Assembly: GCA_949825045.1 (NCBI GenBank) | Contig: OX463810.1 | Span: 35,474,201 to 35,538,200 of the forward strand | Direction of reading: 5' to 3' | Source of the DNA: Argyresthia goedartella | Lineage: Eukaryota > Arthropoda > Insecta > Lepidoptera > Argyresthiidae | Length of the DNA stretch: 64,000 nucleotides | In this document: one piece after another, positions 45,583-56,177 of the stretch | Numbering within the stretch: position 1 is the first letter of the stretch | Layout: each line of letters starts with the position of its first letter | The notes under the pieces: generated by a model | What the model was told of the DNA's origin: nothing | The model's database searches: none | The model's input: only the letters and a program-made list of their open reading frames with translations | Translations under genes and position numbers: made by a program

Positions 45583-45897
45583 TTAAGAACCGCTGCCGTA
45601 ACCGATAATATTGGTTGACCAGATTTTTTCTGGTCTAAAACTAAATTTCACAACATGTTGACTACCGTTAGTACTAATACCGCCTATACCTATCATAAGT
45701 GTTTGAGTGTTATACCGTTTCAAACCTAGGTTAGTAACAAGATCACTCCGAATAATAGTTAATTGCGATCCGAGATCTAACATCGCCCGAGCCCGTACAA
45801 ACTCACCGTGAGCCGATTTAACCTGAATAATAACCGTAGGTAATATTACATTATCCGATAACCTAGGTGCCGCCGAAACAGTATTACATGCTAATTG
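45583..45897 (-). pseudogene. Element A protease region, frameshifted
   Basis: The frame starts right after the UAG at 45898-45900 and reads toward ARAMLDLGSQLTIIRSDLV. Where relatives have DSG, this copy has DLG, so the catalytic motif is damaged. The frame closes at 45583 and is out of phase with RT by one base. Expected length for a Pao protease is similar. Confidence 0.7.
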
Positions 45898-45903
45898 CTA
45901 TTG
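45892..45903 (-). promoter_or_regulatory. UAG with tobamovirus-type readthrough context, element A
   Basis: On the minus strand the codons are CAA TAG CAA TTA. UAG followed by CAR-YYA is the type I readthrough signal defined in tobacco mosaic virus, and here the match, including the preceding CAA, is complete. It lies at the expected gag-pol border and is in phase with the protease. The upstream gag zinc-finger frame is one base out in this decayed copy, so use in the ancestor is inferred. Confidence 0.55.
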
Positions 45904-47231
45904 TTGTGATGAGCACTGAGGCTCGCCGATATTTGCCGCATGCCCCGCTAAGGCCTGCAGCCGCGTAGCTACCTTGCCTGTCCGCGAGTCATTATTATCC
46001 GTAACCGCGAGGATATCCCAATCGCTGTCCTCCGCCCGACATCGCCATGCAAAGCGCGCGATGGTGTCCCGTATGACCACAGCACCCGCAAGGTTCATTT
46101 CGTGTACAAGACGCCGCCCTATGTTGTCCGAAACACCTAAAACACATACCGTTTGTCCTTACCCATTCTTTCCGTTCGAATGGCATCATTTTATTACTGA
46201 AAGTATAACACTCCGTGATAGCATGGCTCGCCCGTGTACAAAACGCACAAGTTGGGACCGAATTTTCCACAACCTTAGTAGTTTTACCTACGTTACTTTT
46301 TGTTACGATTTTTACGTCAGCTACGTGCACATTTCGTACCGGCTTGGTTTTGCTATTAGTCCCGGTGACCGCCGTATCAATAAGCCTACACTCGTTTTGT
46401 AGAAACTCCGTTAGTTGCGCAAACGTAGGCAATGTTTTGTTGCCGCTGCCGTGAGTACGTTCGAATCTGCTCTTTACCTCAAAAGGCAGCCGCGATAGCC
46501 CTATATGTAAGAGCATGTAACTCCATTCATCGACCGGTAAATTCAAACACTTTAGAGCGCGAGTTGACTCCAGTAACGGGTTCAATATTGCCGTTCGAAA
46601 TTCCGTAACCTTAGTTAATACCGGCAAGTTTAAAATCCGCGAAATATGTGAATCCGCCAACAACCGTATGTTTTCGTACCGACCTTTCAAAATCTCTAGA
46701 CCCGTGTCCAGAGAATCATCCTCCATGGGTAAATGTTGTAACATAGATTTAGGTTCCTTATCAAGATGCGTTATCAAGTAATGATATTTTTCCGTGTGAG
46801 ATATCTTTCCGAGTCATGACTAACGACTTATACAAGCTAATAAAACCTGTCCACGTAAAAATGTCACCATTGAACGTGGTCAGATTTATAGTAGGTAGTC
46901 GTGGACGAGACTGACAGGTAGATTTAGCCGCACTATCTTCTGTTGCCTCATTCGCGAAAACCAAAAATGCCGCATCCAACCGATTATACATCTCCGTGGC
47001 GTTCTTGTATTTGTCATCATAGCCCCGTATCTTTTCCGCATCCGAACCATCCTTGAGAACTAATAGCAAGCCCTTATATGCCTCGGTTAACACAGTAAAA
47101 TGATCTTCCAGTTTTCTCAACCTAGCAGAAAGCACAGATCCCGACTGTGTTGCATTTTCTAACAACGCAATAGAATTAGTTAGCCAATCGTATTGAATTT
47201 TGAATTAACATTCATTAGCCTTAGTGGCCAT
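45904..47231 (-). pseudogene. Element A gag, several frameshifts
   Basis: A likely start is ATG 47231 (MATKANEC), followed by an in-frame TAA, then open sequence from about 47165. That frame contains PRLPTINLTTFNGDIFTWTG, the DUF1759-like capsid signature. A frame change at about 46770 leads to the second frame (46777-45995) with SRFERTHGSGNKTLPTFAQL. Knuckles CAFCTRASHAITEC, CFRCFGQHRAASC and CGCCGHTGHHRALC follow. It stops at 45995. The last stretch to the UAG is open in a third frame. Clearly inactive. Confidence 0.8.
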
Positions 47232-47653
47232 AATTGCAAACAAATGCGAACCGCCCGAACCGAGACAACTGCCGAATTTTTTCTACCTACCCTACAAGAA
47301 TTTTATCCGCAGAACTACTGAATTAATCCCGAGTACCAATGTGATATTGTTTTATATCTAATTTCCGAATTTAGTTGACCGACCGCCGTATTACCTATGA
47401 CCTGCACTGAGGTAATAATCAGAGTAAACAAGGTCCGATTTTCACTCGCGCGCTCGCGAAGTAAATATGAACAATGGCCGCCGAATTGCTCACTTGCCGA
47501 CACGACACGACAATGAATGAATATGGCGCCGCAAAAATACGTAACTAAACCGAACCGAAATGGATAACCGTACCGAAAAATTGATGGTTATGATTCCAAC
47601 GAACAATTATCGACTATTAGAACTGTAAATCCGGCTTCGACGGACCAAAATTA
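47232..47653 (-). other. 5' leader and primer site of element A
   Basis: After the LTR end (CGCGAGCA on the minus strand) comes TAATTT and then TGGTCCGTCGAAGCC, a candidate primer site. The rest is untranslated leader. The primer sequence differs from that of B, C and D. Confidence 0.5.
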
Positions 47654-48123
47654 TGCTCGCGCAAAGCCTTCGACAACCCAGTGGAGCCCATTTTTGGTTT
47701 TGTTCTATGTTAATTGTCAGGCGTTGTTGATCTGATCAATGCTGGATTGGAACCTTACCTTAGCCACGATATTCTGCCGCCTTTAATTAGTATCCGCCGT
47801 TCCTCGCGAAGCAAAATGTTCTCGACACCACGTGCTGGCGCCGCGTGGACTGTGACCTGCGACCCTCCAAGGGCCACAAACCGCCGATCCTCAGTGCAAT
47901 CCTTGCACTGAGAGTTGCATACACACTGCACAATTGTTGTAACAGAAGCACAGAGTCCGAGAGTCCATAAAACCGATTAATTTGAATAATTTTCCGGGAC
48001 CGCAATGAATCGCGTTCCGAGTCCGGCGACCGAGAGAGGGTGTCCGCTCATGCGTACACTAGCGCCACCGTAGGCACACACGGCCAGGCAGTGAAACCAA
48101 TACATCAAAGAATCAGAACCACA
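47654..48123 (-). repeat. 5' LTR of element A
   Basis: 470 bp, partner of 32955-33424, with about six substitutions between them. Confidence 0.92.
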
Positions 48124-48830
48124 ACTCCAGACCAAAATTTTCTGTTAGCTAAATGTTGTCTCATTCAAACACAAAAAGTTCATAAAATTAGGATCTGTCA
48201 TTCCTAAAAAAATACAAAAATATTTGTACTGAAAATTGAGTTTAACTTCAATATCTCCATACAAAACGCCAATTTCATATGTAAGGACCTAATATAGTAC
48301 CGGGAAAGAGTTGACATTTTTACAGAATGTCTTTTTCTTTTGCCATTACAGCAAGAAATAATGATCTACACGATATTTCTAAATTAAAGGAGTTCTTCAT
48401 ATAAGAAAAGTTTTTTAGCACCCCCTATCCCCCCCTAACCCGTATCAGTCTACCTAGTGGTTCTGTAAGATCAGTAGACATACTTACTTAAACATATTGT
48501 CACGACTGACGGACAAAAGGCTTTATTATAATGGGGTACAATTTTATTTTGCGCAAAAATGTAACGAGGAAAGTCCAATTTAAATTGAATTTCAGGTGCT
48601 GAATTTTCCAATTACTATGCAGACATTTAAGCAAAATAGGGGTTTAATTTTTGGCAATTACTCGCATTTCCTTAGTCCTAGGAAGTCAAATCTGTTGTCT
48701 ACGGGTTCGTCTCGTAAAAGCAGAGAGAACTGCGTAGTCTGATCCGGAATAAAATCAAAAACTGAAATGCGCTATGACGAATACGTTTGCTACAGCGAAC
48801 TCCCCACTTTCATCCTCCACTCCCCCCATC
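48124..48830. other. No recognisable gene
   Basis: Flanking DNA to the right of element A. A CCCCCTATCCCCCCC stretch lies near 48420. Nothing else is supportable. Confidence 0.4.
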
Positions 48831-48839
48831 GCCCACCGA

Positions 48840-49090
48840 CCTCTTGAAGTTTATCGGATGAACAACTAGAATTATTATAAATAAAATAATCCGACTGCTT
48901 TTTTTAATACCACATACAAACTTATGAATGCACTTGGTTATGTACATGGAGTATGAAAGTAGCCGCACCAATAACTTTGTAACGCCATAAGTCCGCCATT
49001 TAAAATAAAACTGACTCAACAAAACAATCGATATAATTATCCAATCTGCTCATAAAATTTCACGAGAATCGCTTGAGAAATGCGACCTGT
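48840..49090 (-). repeat. Partial copy of the GGGTTCCGTACC repeat, minus strand
   Basis: The complement reads ACAAAGTTATTGGTGCGG and CATAAGTTTGTATGTGGTAT, matching 15832-15902. The GGAC run and both ends are absent. Confidence 0.65.
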
Positions 49091-49204
49091 ATTCGGGAAC
49101 CGACAGAAAGGAGGACAAATGCATTTTTGACCAATCTCGAAACTGGACGCTTCGCTCGGTTAATTATATTATTTTTGTTTTTTGGTTTGTTATTTTATTG
49201 CTTA

Positions 49205-49330
49205 AGTTTTTTTCTACGACTCTTCTCTGCATTGGACCACTGTGGGAGAAGCAGGCCGATGAAACTTCCACAGATCTATTTTAAAAAATCGATTGTGTTT
49301 AACTAATACAGCACCAAAACGAATAAACCA
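49205..49330 (-). repeat. 3'-end fragment of the 16891-17280 Jockey-like family
   Basis: Contains GCATTGGACCACTGTGGGAG, CTTCCACAGATCTATTTTAA and TTGTGTTTAACTAATACA as in 16960-17060. No protein part remains. Confidence 0.65.
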
Positions 49331-50985
49331 AATACAAATGTACCTGATGATTTTTATGAAAAAGCGTCGTGTAGTAAATGTTTACCTCTACAAAGTCGTT
49401 CAATCAAAATTACTGTCAAGTGGCTAATGAAGCGCGTGAGATCCTCCCTTTTTGCTGCCCGCCCTTATTTTTATTTTACCCGACTAAAGCGAAGCCAAAA
49501 GTAGGTTTGTGTGTTTGACCGGTGTGTACGTATGTGTGTTAATTTGTGACACCTTTGACAAATGGGGTGTCGTAGAAGCGACTTGATTGTCCACTGGCTA
49601 TAAGCTGACGGCTGACTGACATCACACTCAATTCAATATGGTGTCCTCTAGAAGGCATACGTGGATGCCCACTCCTGGTTATTTTTTGAAGTATCGTGTA
49701 ACTTGTTGGATATCAAATAAAAGGGCTTAATTAGCACATTTCAGATATAAATTTATTTCTAGCTTTTGTTCGCTACTTTGCTCACATTAATTTTGTATAA
49801 ATGTAAGCCAAATACTAGGACGAACTTAAAAAACTTATTATTAAACGAGCTAATCAATATTTTATATGGTTTGTCAATTCACGGAGGCCGAAATTACCCG
49901 GCGGGCCTCTGCGCGGGCGGTGCGTTCAGTTCAGTCTGATTCGACGCTTTGTGACGGGTACACTATGATTGTCGTTTCTGAGCACAATTAAAGTTATTCG
50001 TGTATTAAAATAATCTAGGAACATAGCTAGGGTATCCCGAATTTTGTGAGAACCGGGATTTCCGGTACTCCTCATCAGAGGAACCGGGATTTGCCAGGTA
50101 TTTTCGGTACTTTGATACCATATTTTTTTTGCAATTTATAGTTAGTAAAGATGAACGAAATAATAGTTTTAGTGGTAAAATTGGAAGAGGCGTCTATTGT
50201 TTTTTTTTAAGATATACCTACAGAATTATTTATTTAGAACAAAGGCAATAAACAGATCTTATTTCATATCATGTCGATAACTCTGTAAGGTCTGCCATCG
50301 GAGGGCATATGAATATAAACATTATTAATATCAGTAATCAGTATCATCATTATAAACATTAGAAAAAACATAGGATTCAGATTTAGTTATAATTGTCAAC
50401 AACTTTCATAAAATATGATGGAGGCATTCGTTGACACCGCAATAGGCTCTGTTTGTGAGAAGATTTTATATTTTCTTTTTAAAATAAATGTTTTGTGTCT
50501 CATTTTACAGACTGCGGAAATTTGTTATATTATATTCTATTGGACATGAAAAATATACTTTTATTATAATAAACTGATTTGTGTTGTTCCAGTTTGAGCT
50601 AAATGTCACGACGCGTGCTTTTAATATTTTGAAAAAGGTGCTTAATGCTCTCGACAAATACCAAAGTTTCTTATACAAGGTGACATTGAATGACCATATT
50701 TTCGGGAATGATAGTACTCATTATTATCAGCTTCCCCCAAGAAACAAATGGTCGCAAATGGAAAATAATTGTCACTCAGTACATTGACCTGATCAGCTAT
50801 TTACAAGTTACTATGGGTAACCCATTTTTTTTTGTTTGCGACCATATGTGTCGTGGGGAAAATTGTTCATAATGATGGGTTCTATAATTTCCTAAATATA
50901 TAGTCAGCTAATTAAATGTCACCTTGCATATATGTGAACGGCTTTGTGAGTGAGTAGGGTTTACAACTGTCTGATGGGACAGCTT
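49331..50985. other. No recognisable gene
   Basis: Several small ORFs without recognisable content. A repeat-like block near 49495-49760 contains TTGGATATCAAATAAAAGGG and CGACTAAAGCGAAGCC, phrases common in insect interspersed repeats. AACCGGGATTT occurs twice near 50050-50095. No host gene is supportable. Confidence 0.4.
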
Positions 50986-50989
50986 TCAT

Positions 50990-51545
50990 ATAGCTATCAA
51001 TAATTTATTATGTGCTTTAAAAATAGTCTCATTGCCCGTCGTATGTCCCCAGAAGATGATACCGAAGCGGGAGGCAGACTCCACAAAACCATGATTTTGC
51101 AAGCATGTACAATGCGTTTATATAGGTTTAGGTTTTTTCAAAATATTCACTGTGTGTCTTGCACGACGTGTTTCACTCTACTTATAGAACTTTGTTGTTT
51201 TCGTAGATTCAATTTATTCATTCTAGTAATTTATATTAAATAAATATACCTGTCAAGTATTAAGAAGCTATTCATATTTCATTTATTTAGTTTTTTTTTT
51301 CCAAATTAATTATAAGATTGTTTTTAGTCAGTCGTCCAATTACACATGTCAAATTATTGTCAATGACATTTGTATACAGACCTAGATTGATTAAATTATT
51401 ACCGATAAATGTGCTGTCATCAGCGAACAGAACCATTTGATGATTTATAACTTTCGGGATGTCATTTAAGTAAGAATATAACAAATAACAAAGATACATA
51501 TCCCTGTGGAACATCATATTTAATTTCCTTTACGTCAGATGAATG
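50990..51545 (-). pseudogene. RT fragment, minus strand, degraded
   Basis: Frame 51287-51517 reads LNDIPKVINHQMVLFADDST, which is RT motif C with both aspartates, after a broken motif B (DVPQGYVS-like). Downstream on the same strand near 51000-51110 another frame reads SRFGIIFWGHTTGNETIFKA, matching RYGIIFWGNSTDKDTVFKA of the insert at 37648-38466. The element is 5'-truncated and decayed, with material missing between the two blocks. Confidence 0.7.
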
Positions 51546-51597
51546 TCATATTTAATTTCCTTTACGTGATCTGTTTTTGTCATAACCCCGAACTACA

Positions 51598-51750
51598 TGT
51601 GGCTAGGTTTTTAAACTAGGATAGTAAGCTAGTAGACAGAACTAGCTTCATTTCTAGGCTTTTAAAAGCCTAGAAATGAAGCTTAAGCTAGTGAAAAAGC
51701 TAGTAAGCTAGCGTATCAAGCTAGGATAGTTTACTAGGATGGGTTATATT
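51598..51750. repeat. CTAG-dense palindromic island
   Basis: A perfect 40 bp palindrome spans 51644-51683 (arms AGCTTCATTTCTAGGCTTTT). It is embedded in about 150 bp with a dozen or so CTAG tetramers, often as AAGCTAG or CTAGGATAGT. It looks like a foldback element or expanded palindrome. No ORF. Confidence 0.85.
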
Positions 51751-51857
51751 TTTTGAGCTAGTGGCACCTCCCCACCACCGACTTTACTATCCTGGCTTGT
51801 GTACTACTTCTACTTCATGTGGCCGGCGAAGCTAGTTTTTTATTGACTAATAAGCAG

Positions 51858-51971
51858 TGTTAAATCCACGCCTCAACCGAAAGGGTGGAATCTTTGAAGG
51901 GTTGTTTTACAGTGGAATGTCACGAAGTAGTACTGACCTTGACGCCGGTCAAGTCACGACGTGTGTGTGGG
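51858..51971 (-). repeat. 3' LTR fragment of element D
   Basis: Begins TGTTAAATCCACGCCTCAAC, identical to the LTR edge at 63952. It continues about 110 bp and then passes directly into pol sequence near 51972. The U3 part and the integrase gene are therefore deleted. A short GT run marks the join. Confidence 0.8.
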
Positions 51972-53748
51972 TCGAAAAGAACGATTCCCACTCTGAGCTC
52001 AATGACCCGCCGATCGGGTCGTCGCATTTCAGCTCAGCAGACCACAATTGCTGCATAAAACACTTGAGCTGAAATGTTACCGGGGTGATCCACCCGTTTG
52101 GATCAAATGTCCTAGCCACCGTTGAAAGGACGTTCCGTTTCGTCCAGACCTTCGGGGAGTCCAACTCGATCCGATACGAAAACATGTCTGACACCGGCTG
52201 GTACTGGACGCCTAATACCGACAACATATTCGGATTTTCCAGATTTTCGAAAATGTGGGGATCCTGCTGGTAGTCATCCGGAAGACCAGACAGTAACTCT
52301 GGAGAGTTCGACATCCATTTCCGGAGCTCGTAACCTCCACCCTGTAAGAGCTCAACTAGCTCGTCCCGTCGAGCGAGCGCCTCCTCTACGGAATCTGCAC
52401 CGGTACAGATATCGTCCACGTAGAGATCCTGCTCCAGGATCGCTGCTCCTCTAGGGAAATTTAACCGTTCTCGATCCGCTAACTCCCGCAGAGTGCGAAT
52501 CGCCAAATAAGGACTAGACCGTAGCCCGTACGTGTTGGTGTTCAGCTCGTACACCTTGATGGGCTGATCTGGGCTCTCTCGCCACAGTATCAGCTGATAC
52601 CGTCTATCGTCAGGGTGAATGACCGTCTGCCTAAACATCATCCGGATGTCAGCTACAAACACAACATTGTGTCGACGGAACCGTGTGATAACATCCGCGA
52701 TGTCATGGTTCAACTTCGGCCCTGAATGAAAACACTGGTTCAGGTTCATGCCGTTAGATGTTGATGCCGATCCATCGAACACTACCCGTATTTTGCCCTC
52801 CGGGGTCCTCAAGACCGTGTGATGAGGCAGGAAGCAGTGGTCTTCACGCTTCCAGTCGATACCCAAAACCGACATGTGGCCGAGCGACTCGTATTCCCGC
52901 ATGAAGTCGACGTACTTCTGCCGGAAAATCCCGTCACGGTTCATGCGTCGTTCCATCGACAGAAGCCGCGTCTCGGCTGCATGGTGTGAACTGCCCAGCG
53001 GTGGGCGATCACTCCGGAATGGAAGACGTGTTATAAATCGACCTGACCGAAGGCGACCAGTATTGGTCCGATAAAACTGTTCACACTCTTCTTCAACCGG
53101 GTCCAACCGGCGGACCGTAGGTGGTTCCTCCACCTCCTAAAACTTCTGTATCACCTTCGAGAGTACAGAACCGAATAAGGGTCTACTAGTCGCTAGGCGT
53201 GGGGCAGCCGGCATGACCGGACCCATTACCGCATGGCCCAGTCTGGTGTTGACCGAAACCAGACCAGTCGCCTGCAACACGTGGACACCTGGCACTAACA
53301 GGTATCCCAAGGCATCAACACCCAATAAAATGTTTACTGGGTCCGGAATATCAAAATCCGGGTCAGCCAGTGACAACCCAGCGACCAACTGTCGCACCGA
53401 GGGCGACAACCGTACGTGAGGGTGTGAGCCCATCACATTAGGCATGACTAATGCCGTGACCGTTAGATTCACCGATGAATCCACCCGTGACGAGAGAGTA
53501 ATCCGACATACTCCCTTAACGGAACCGACTTCCGTGTTCCCAATTCCCCGAATGGAATGTGGATAATCCCTTACCGAAATGCCCAACCGTCTTACAAGGT
53601 TGCACGAGACTAAGCACCCCTGGGCCCCCGAGTCCAATAGTGCTCGTGCCACACATGACTTGCCGTCCGAACTCCACGCTATCACAGAGGCGGTGGGGAG
53701 CATGACCGTCTGTGGAGTGGCAGCACCCTGTAAGTGGTCGGCGTGTCT
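51972..53748 (-). pseudogene. Element D protease and RT, truncated pol
   Basis: Protease ALLDSGAQGCLVSC is near the start. A TGG-to-TAG change at 53137-53139 follows QKF, where element C reads QKFWEVEEPP. RT then runs open for about 390 codons with VFVADIRMMFRQTV and LEQDLYVDDICTG. It ends after SSEWESFFS by fusion to the LTR fragment. RNase H and integrase are missing. It is about 95 percent similar to C at protein level by eye. Inactive. Confidence 0.85.
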
Positions 53749-53751
53749 CTA
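53749..53751 (-). promoter_or_regulatory. In-frame UAG between gag and pol of element D
   Basis: The frame reads GSRGGSR, TAG (context CGC TAG AGA CAC), then continues in phase 15 codons to the protease start at 53703. It matches the arrangement in C. Confidence 0.6.
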
Positions 53752-54127
53752 GCGGGAACCTCCGCGGGATCCGAAACCGCTGAGACCTCCTTCGGCCTCG
53801 GAGTAACCCGGCTGCTGATATGCAACCGGCATATCCGACCGTATGTGCATCAAGGGGTTCTTTATTAGATAAATACATTTTTAAAGTTCTTTATTAGATA
53901 AATGCATCAAGGGGTCCCAACCCGTATAATAGGCCCCTCGCTGTCCCGGTATCCGACCATACCGGACGGTGTACGGTGTGCTCGGTGCGCACCGTGGATG
54001 AATGGGGGAGAGCGGATCCAACCTGGGGCGCTCTAGGAATGGGGGCGACATCCGACTGTTCGCCTCCCAGAGCGACGGGCAGGGTGGCGCAGAAGGTGGT
54101 GGACTCCCAGCTTTCACGCTACTCATA

Positions 54128-54131
<4 letters not shown>
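53752..54131 (-). pseudogene. Element D gag C-terminal tail
   Basis: Proline-rich tail with SSVKAGSPPPSAPP and FLERPRLDPLSP, matching the end of gag in B (MERPRLNSRPP). Near 53848-53915 a 46 bp insert with terminal repeats (TTCTTTATTAGATAAAT twice) is flanked by GCATCAAGGGG on both sides and adds stops. The upstream part of gag continues at 61806. Confidence 0.75.
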
Positions 54132-54158
<27 letters not shown>

Positions 54159-54165
54159 TTAACGT
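54132..54165 (-). repeat. Microsatellite tail of element F
   Basis: About nine TAA units on the plus strand, followed by TATTAACGTTTATTGCC. On the minus strand this is CAATAAACGTTAATA and then TTA repeats, the usual polyadenylation-like signal plus tail of a non-LTR element. Confidence 0.85.
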
Positions 54166-54415
54166 TTATTGCCAAGAAAAATACAAGGATAGTACCTAAT
54201 TTTACATTGATAATTTTGCTGAGGCAATAGGAAGTGGCTCAGCTCCTGCTGACACAGAGCCGGGGCTCTGTGTAGCGCTGATTTTCAGCCTCTCCCTCTT
54301 CCCTTAGATTTGGAGCGGGGTAAAATGTCATAGAGGGTCCCCAGGAGAAGTTAAACTTATGCAAGACAGTGTTAAAAAATTAGATCACTAAATTGTAAAA
54401 ACACTTAATTGACCC

Positions 54416-54445
54416 GCGCCGTTCGGTAGGCGTGGAAATTAAACA
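54416..54445 (+). repeat. 5' LTR remnant of element C
   Basis: CGCCGTTCGGTAGGCGTGG followed by AAATTAAACA matches the end of the solo LTR at 28836-29406 (complement). The remaining 540 bp of this LTR are missing. Confidence 0.8.
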
Positions 54446-55113
54446 TTTTGGTAGCAGGAGCGGTTTTCCTAGTGGGAAATCACCGATTCACGGAAGGTTG
54501 TAGGGTTGTTGCCCCATTGTAGTTGGGAGAAAAGAATATCTCAGATTGGCCGGCAATCTGGTTTGTGAGTGAGTCTGTGGTCGGTACACCACAATTAAAG
54601 TTCATTTTCGGTTAGTCGGAAACTAAAAGTGTAGTCGGAAACTACTGTTGTGCGCATAAAAGATTGAACAGTCATTCTGCGAAGTAACTAGATTGTATTA
54701 CTTGCGGTAGAACGTCGGGTTCTATCGTACTGCAGTGTTATTTCGGTTTACACAGCAGGGTCGGGCTATTTAAGGGGTATTAAGCTGCTTTTGCTGACCT
54801 CAAAAGAAGTGTGGGTCATATCGGAGGGGCCACTGCTAGAAAAATAGTTTTTTTTATAATAAACTTTTGTGTGTTATTTGTATTGTACCACATGGTGGCA
54901 TTCTCTAATTGATTTAGAGTGTATATTATAAGGTGTATGTCCACAGGGCGACCATATTAAATATTGATTAGGATTTAATTGTTTTAGTAGTAGCCTTGGT
55001 TTTTACAACTTAGTTTTAATTTCTGTGCCCAGCGCTGACGGGAAAGTGCTGGTCTCTGGCTGTGCTTAGTTCGGTAGTGAAGCATAGGACCAGAAACAAT
55101 TGAATTGGTAACC
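54446..55113 (+). other. Primer site and 5' leader of element C
   Basis: TTT and then TGGTAGCAGGAGCGG (from 54449) is the candidate primer-binding site. The leader up to ATG 55114 is similar to the complement of 63267-63951 in D, for example GTGGCATTCTCTAATTGATT. No ORF. Confidence 0.65.
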
Positions 55114-56177
55114 ATGGCACCTTCACCCTTGACGGTACTGCGGTATGGCGTCCGTGAGGAGATGAGATGGCTCGCCCATACTCACAAGTATGTGGAGCGA
55201 CCTGACATGGACGATGTCCTGCTCAAGCGTGTGGAGGACGCAATGACACGCGTCGGGAAGGTGTGTCGGCTGGCTGCGGAGGCTGAAGCCCTCGGGCTTA
55301 CGGATGAGGCCTCGGAAGCTGCAGTGAAGCAGCTCTGCGCTGACCAAGCGATGGAGTGCTTGGGCGACATCGAGCGTCGCGCCGAAAAAATTAAGCGGTC
55401 GCGTCGGGGTGACCGCGGGGAGGGTAGCGGAGACCCGCCTCCTAAGGGTGTTGTGGGACGGCTGCCACACCTGGAGATTCCAGCCTTCGGTGGGGCAATT
55501 GATGAGTGGCCGGCATTCATCAATTTATTCGATAGCCTGGTCCACGGTCGGGACGACCTGGACAGCGCCTACAAGTTGGCCCAACTATTGATGGCACTGC
55601 GGGGTGAACCGAAGGAGTTGGTCGGTCACCTAACGGTTACGGCGGGCAATTATGAGATTGCCCGGGTCATATTGTTTGACCGCTACCAACACAAACGGCG
55701 GTTGGTTGATGCGCAGCTGGGGAAGCTGTTCAGCATCCCAAGAGTAACCCGGGATGTTGACATCTGGGTACAGGTGCTCAACCCTGTGCTGGTGGCCACT
55801 AAGGCCCTTCAGAACCTTGGTCTACCGGTAGACCAATGGTCATATATCGTGTTATATATGGTTTTGTCACGGTTGCCTGCAGCTGTTCAAAGTCGGTTTG
55901 AACAGCTGCATGGGGGCAGTAGCTCGGAACTGCCCACGCTCGTCCAATTAACGGATTTCTTGGAGGGTGAATGCAGGCGATGCGATACCATGGATTCGGA
56001 GGCCAGTGTGCAGCGCCTACCCGCGCGGATGCGGGAGGGGCCGCGCCCCCCACCCCCACGGGGTGTGACCCCCTGATGTACATGCGGTCTGATATGCCAC
56101 CGGTGGCATATCAGCAGCCGAGTTACCAGGCCGACGGGTGTCCCAGCGGGTTCGGATCCCGCGGAGGTTCCCGCTAG
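55114..56177 (+). pseudogene. Element C gag, internally deleted
   Basis: ATG 55114 has a good context (ACCATGG) and aligns with ATG 63266 of D. The frame reads MAPSPLTVLRYGVREEMRWL, then the DUF1759-like region (HLEIPAFGGAIDEWPAFINL, LRGEPKELVGHLTV). It ends RPPPPRGVTP at 56074-56076. The zinc-knuckle region present in D (61900-62260) is missing: at about 56060 the sequence jumps to the gag tail (MRSDMPPVAYQQPSYQ) in another frame. That frame ends at the UAG 56175-56177. Confidence 0.85.
56175..56177 (+). promoter_or_regulatory. In-frame UAG between gag and pol of element C
   Basis: GSRGGSR, TAG (context CGC TAG GGA CAC), then 15 open codons to ATG 56223 in the same phase. This is equivalent to the UAG of B and D. 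Confidence 0.6.

Larger units (their letters stand above)
32955..48123 (-). mobile_element. BEL/Pao LTR retrotransposon A (interrupted by element B)
   Basis: Two 470 bp LTRs (32955-33424 and 47654-48123) bound gag, protease, RT, RNase H and integrase in minus orientation. I count about six substitutions between the LTRs. Element B (35333-43833) sits inside the RNase H region; without it A is about 6.66 kb. Gag and protease carry frameshifts, but the RT-to-integrase frame is open on both sides of B. The flanks of A do not match (AAATT left, ACTCC right), so no target duplication is visible. Confidence 0.95.

Noticed and set aside
48124..48140. GACCAAAATT to the right of element A taken as a second primer-site copy or target duplication
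   Set aside because: The match with the internal primer region is only about 10 bases and is offset from the LTR edge, so it is not a duplication.
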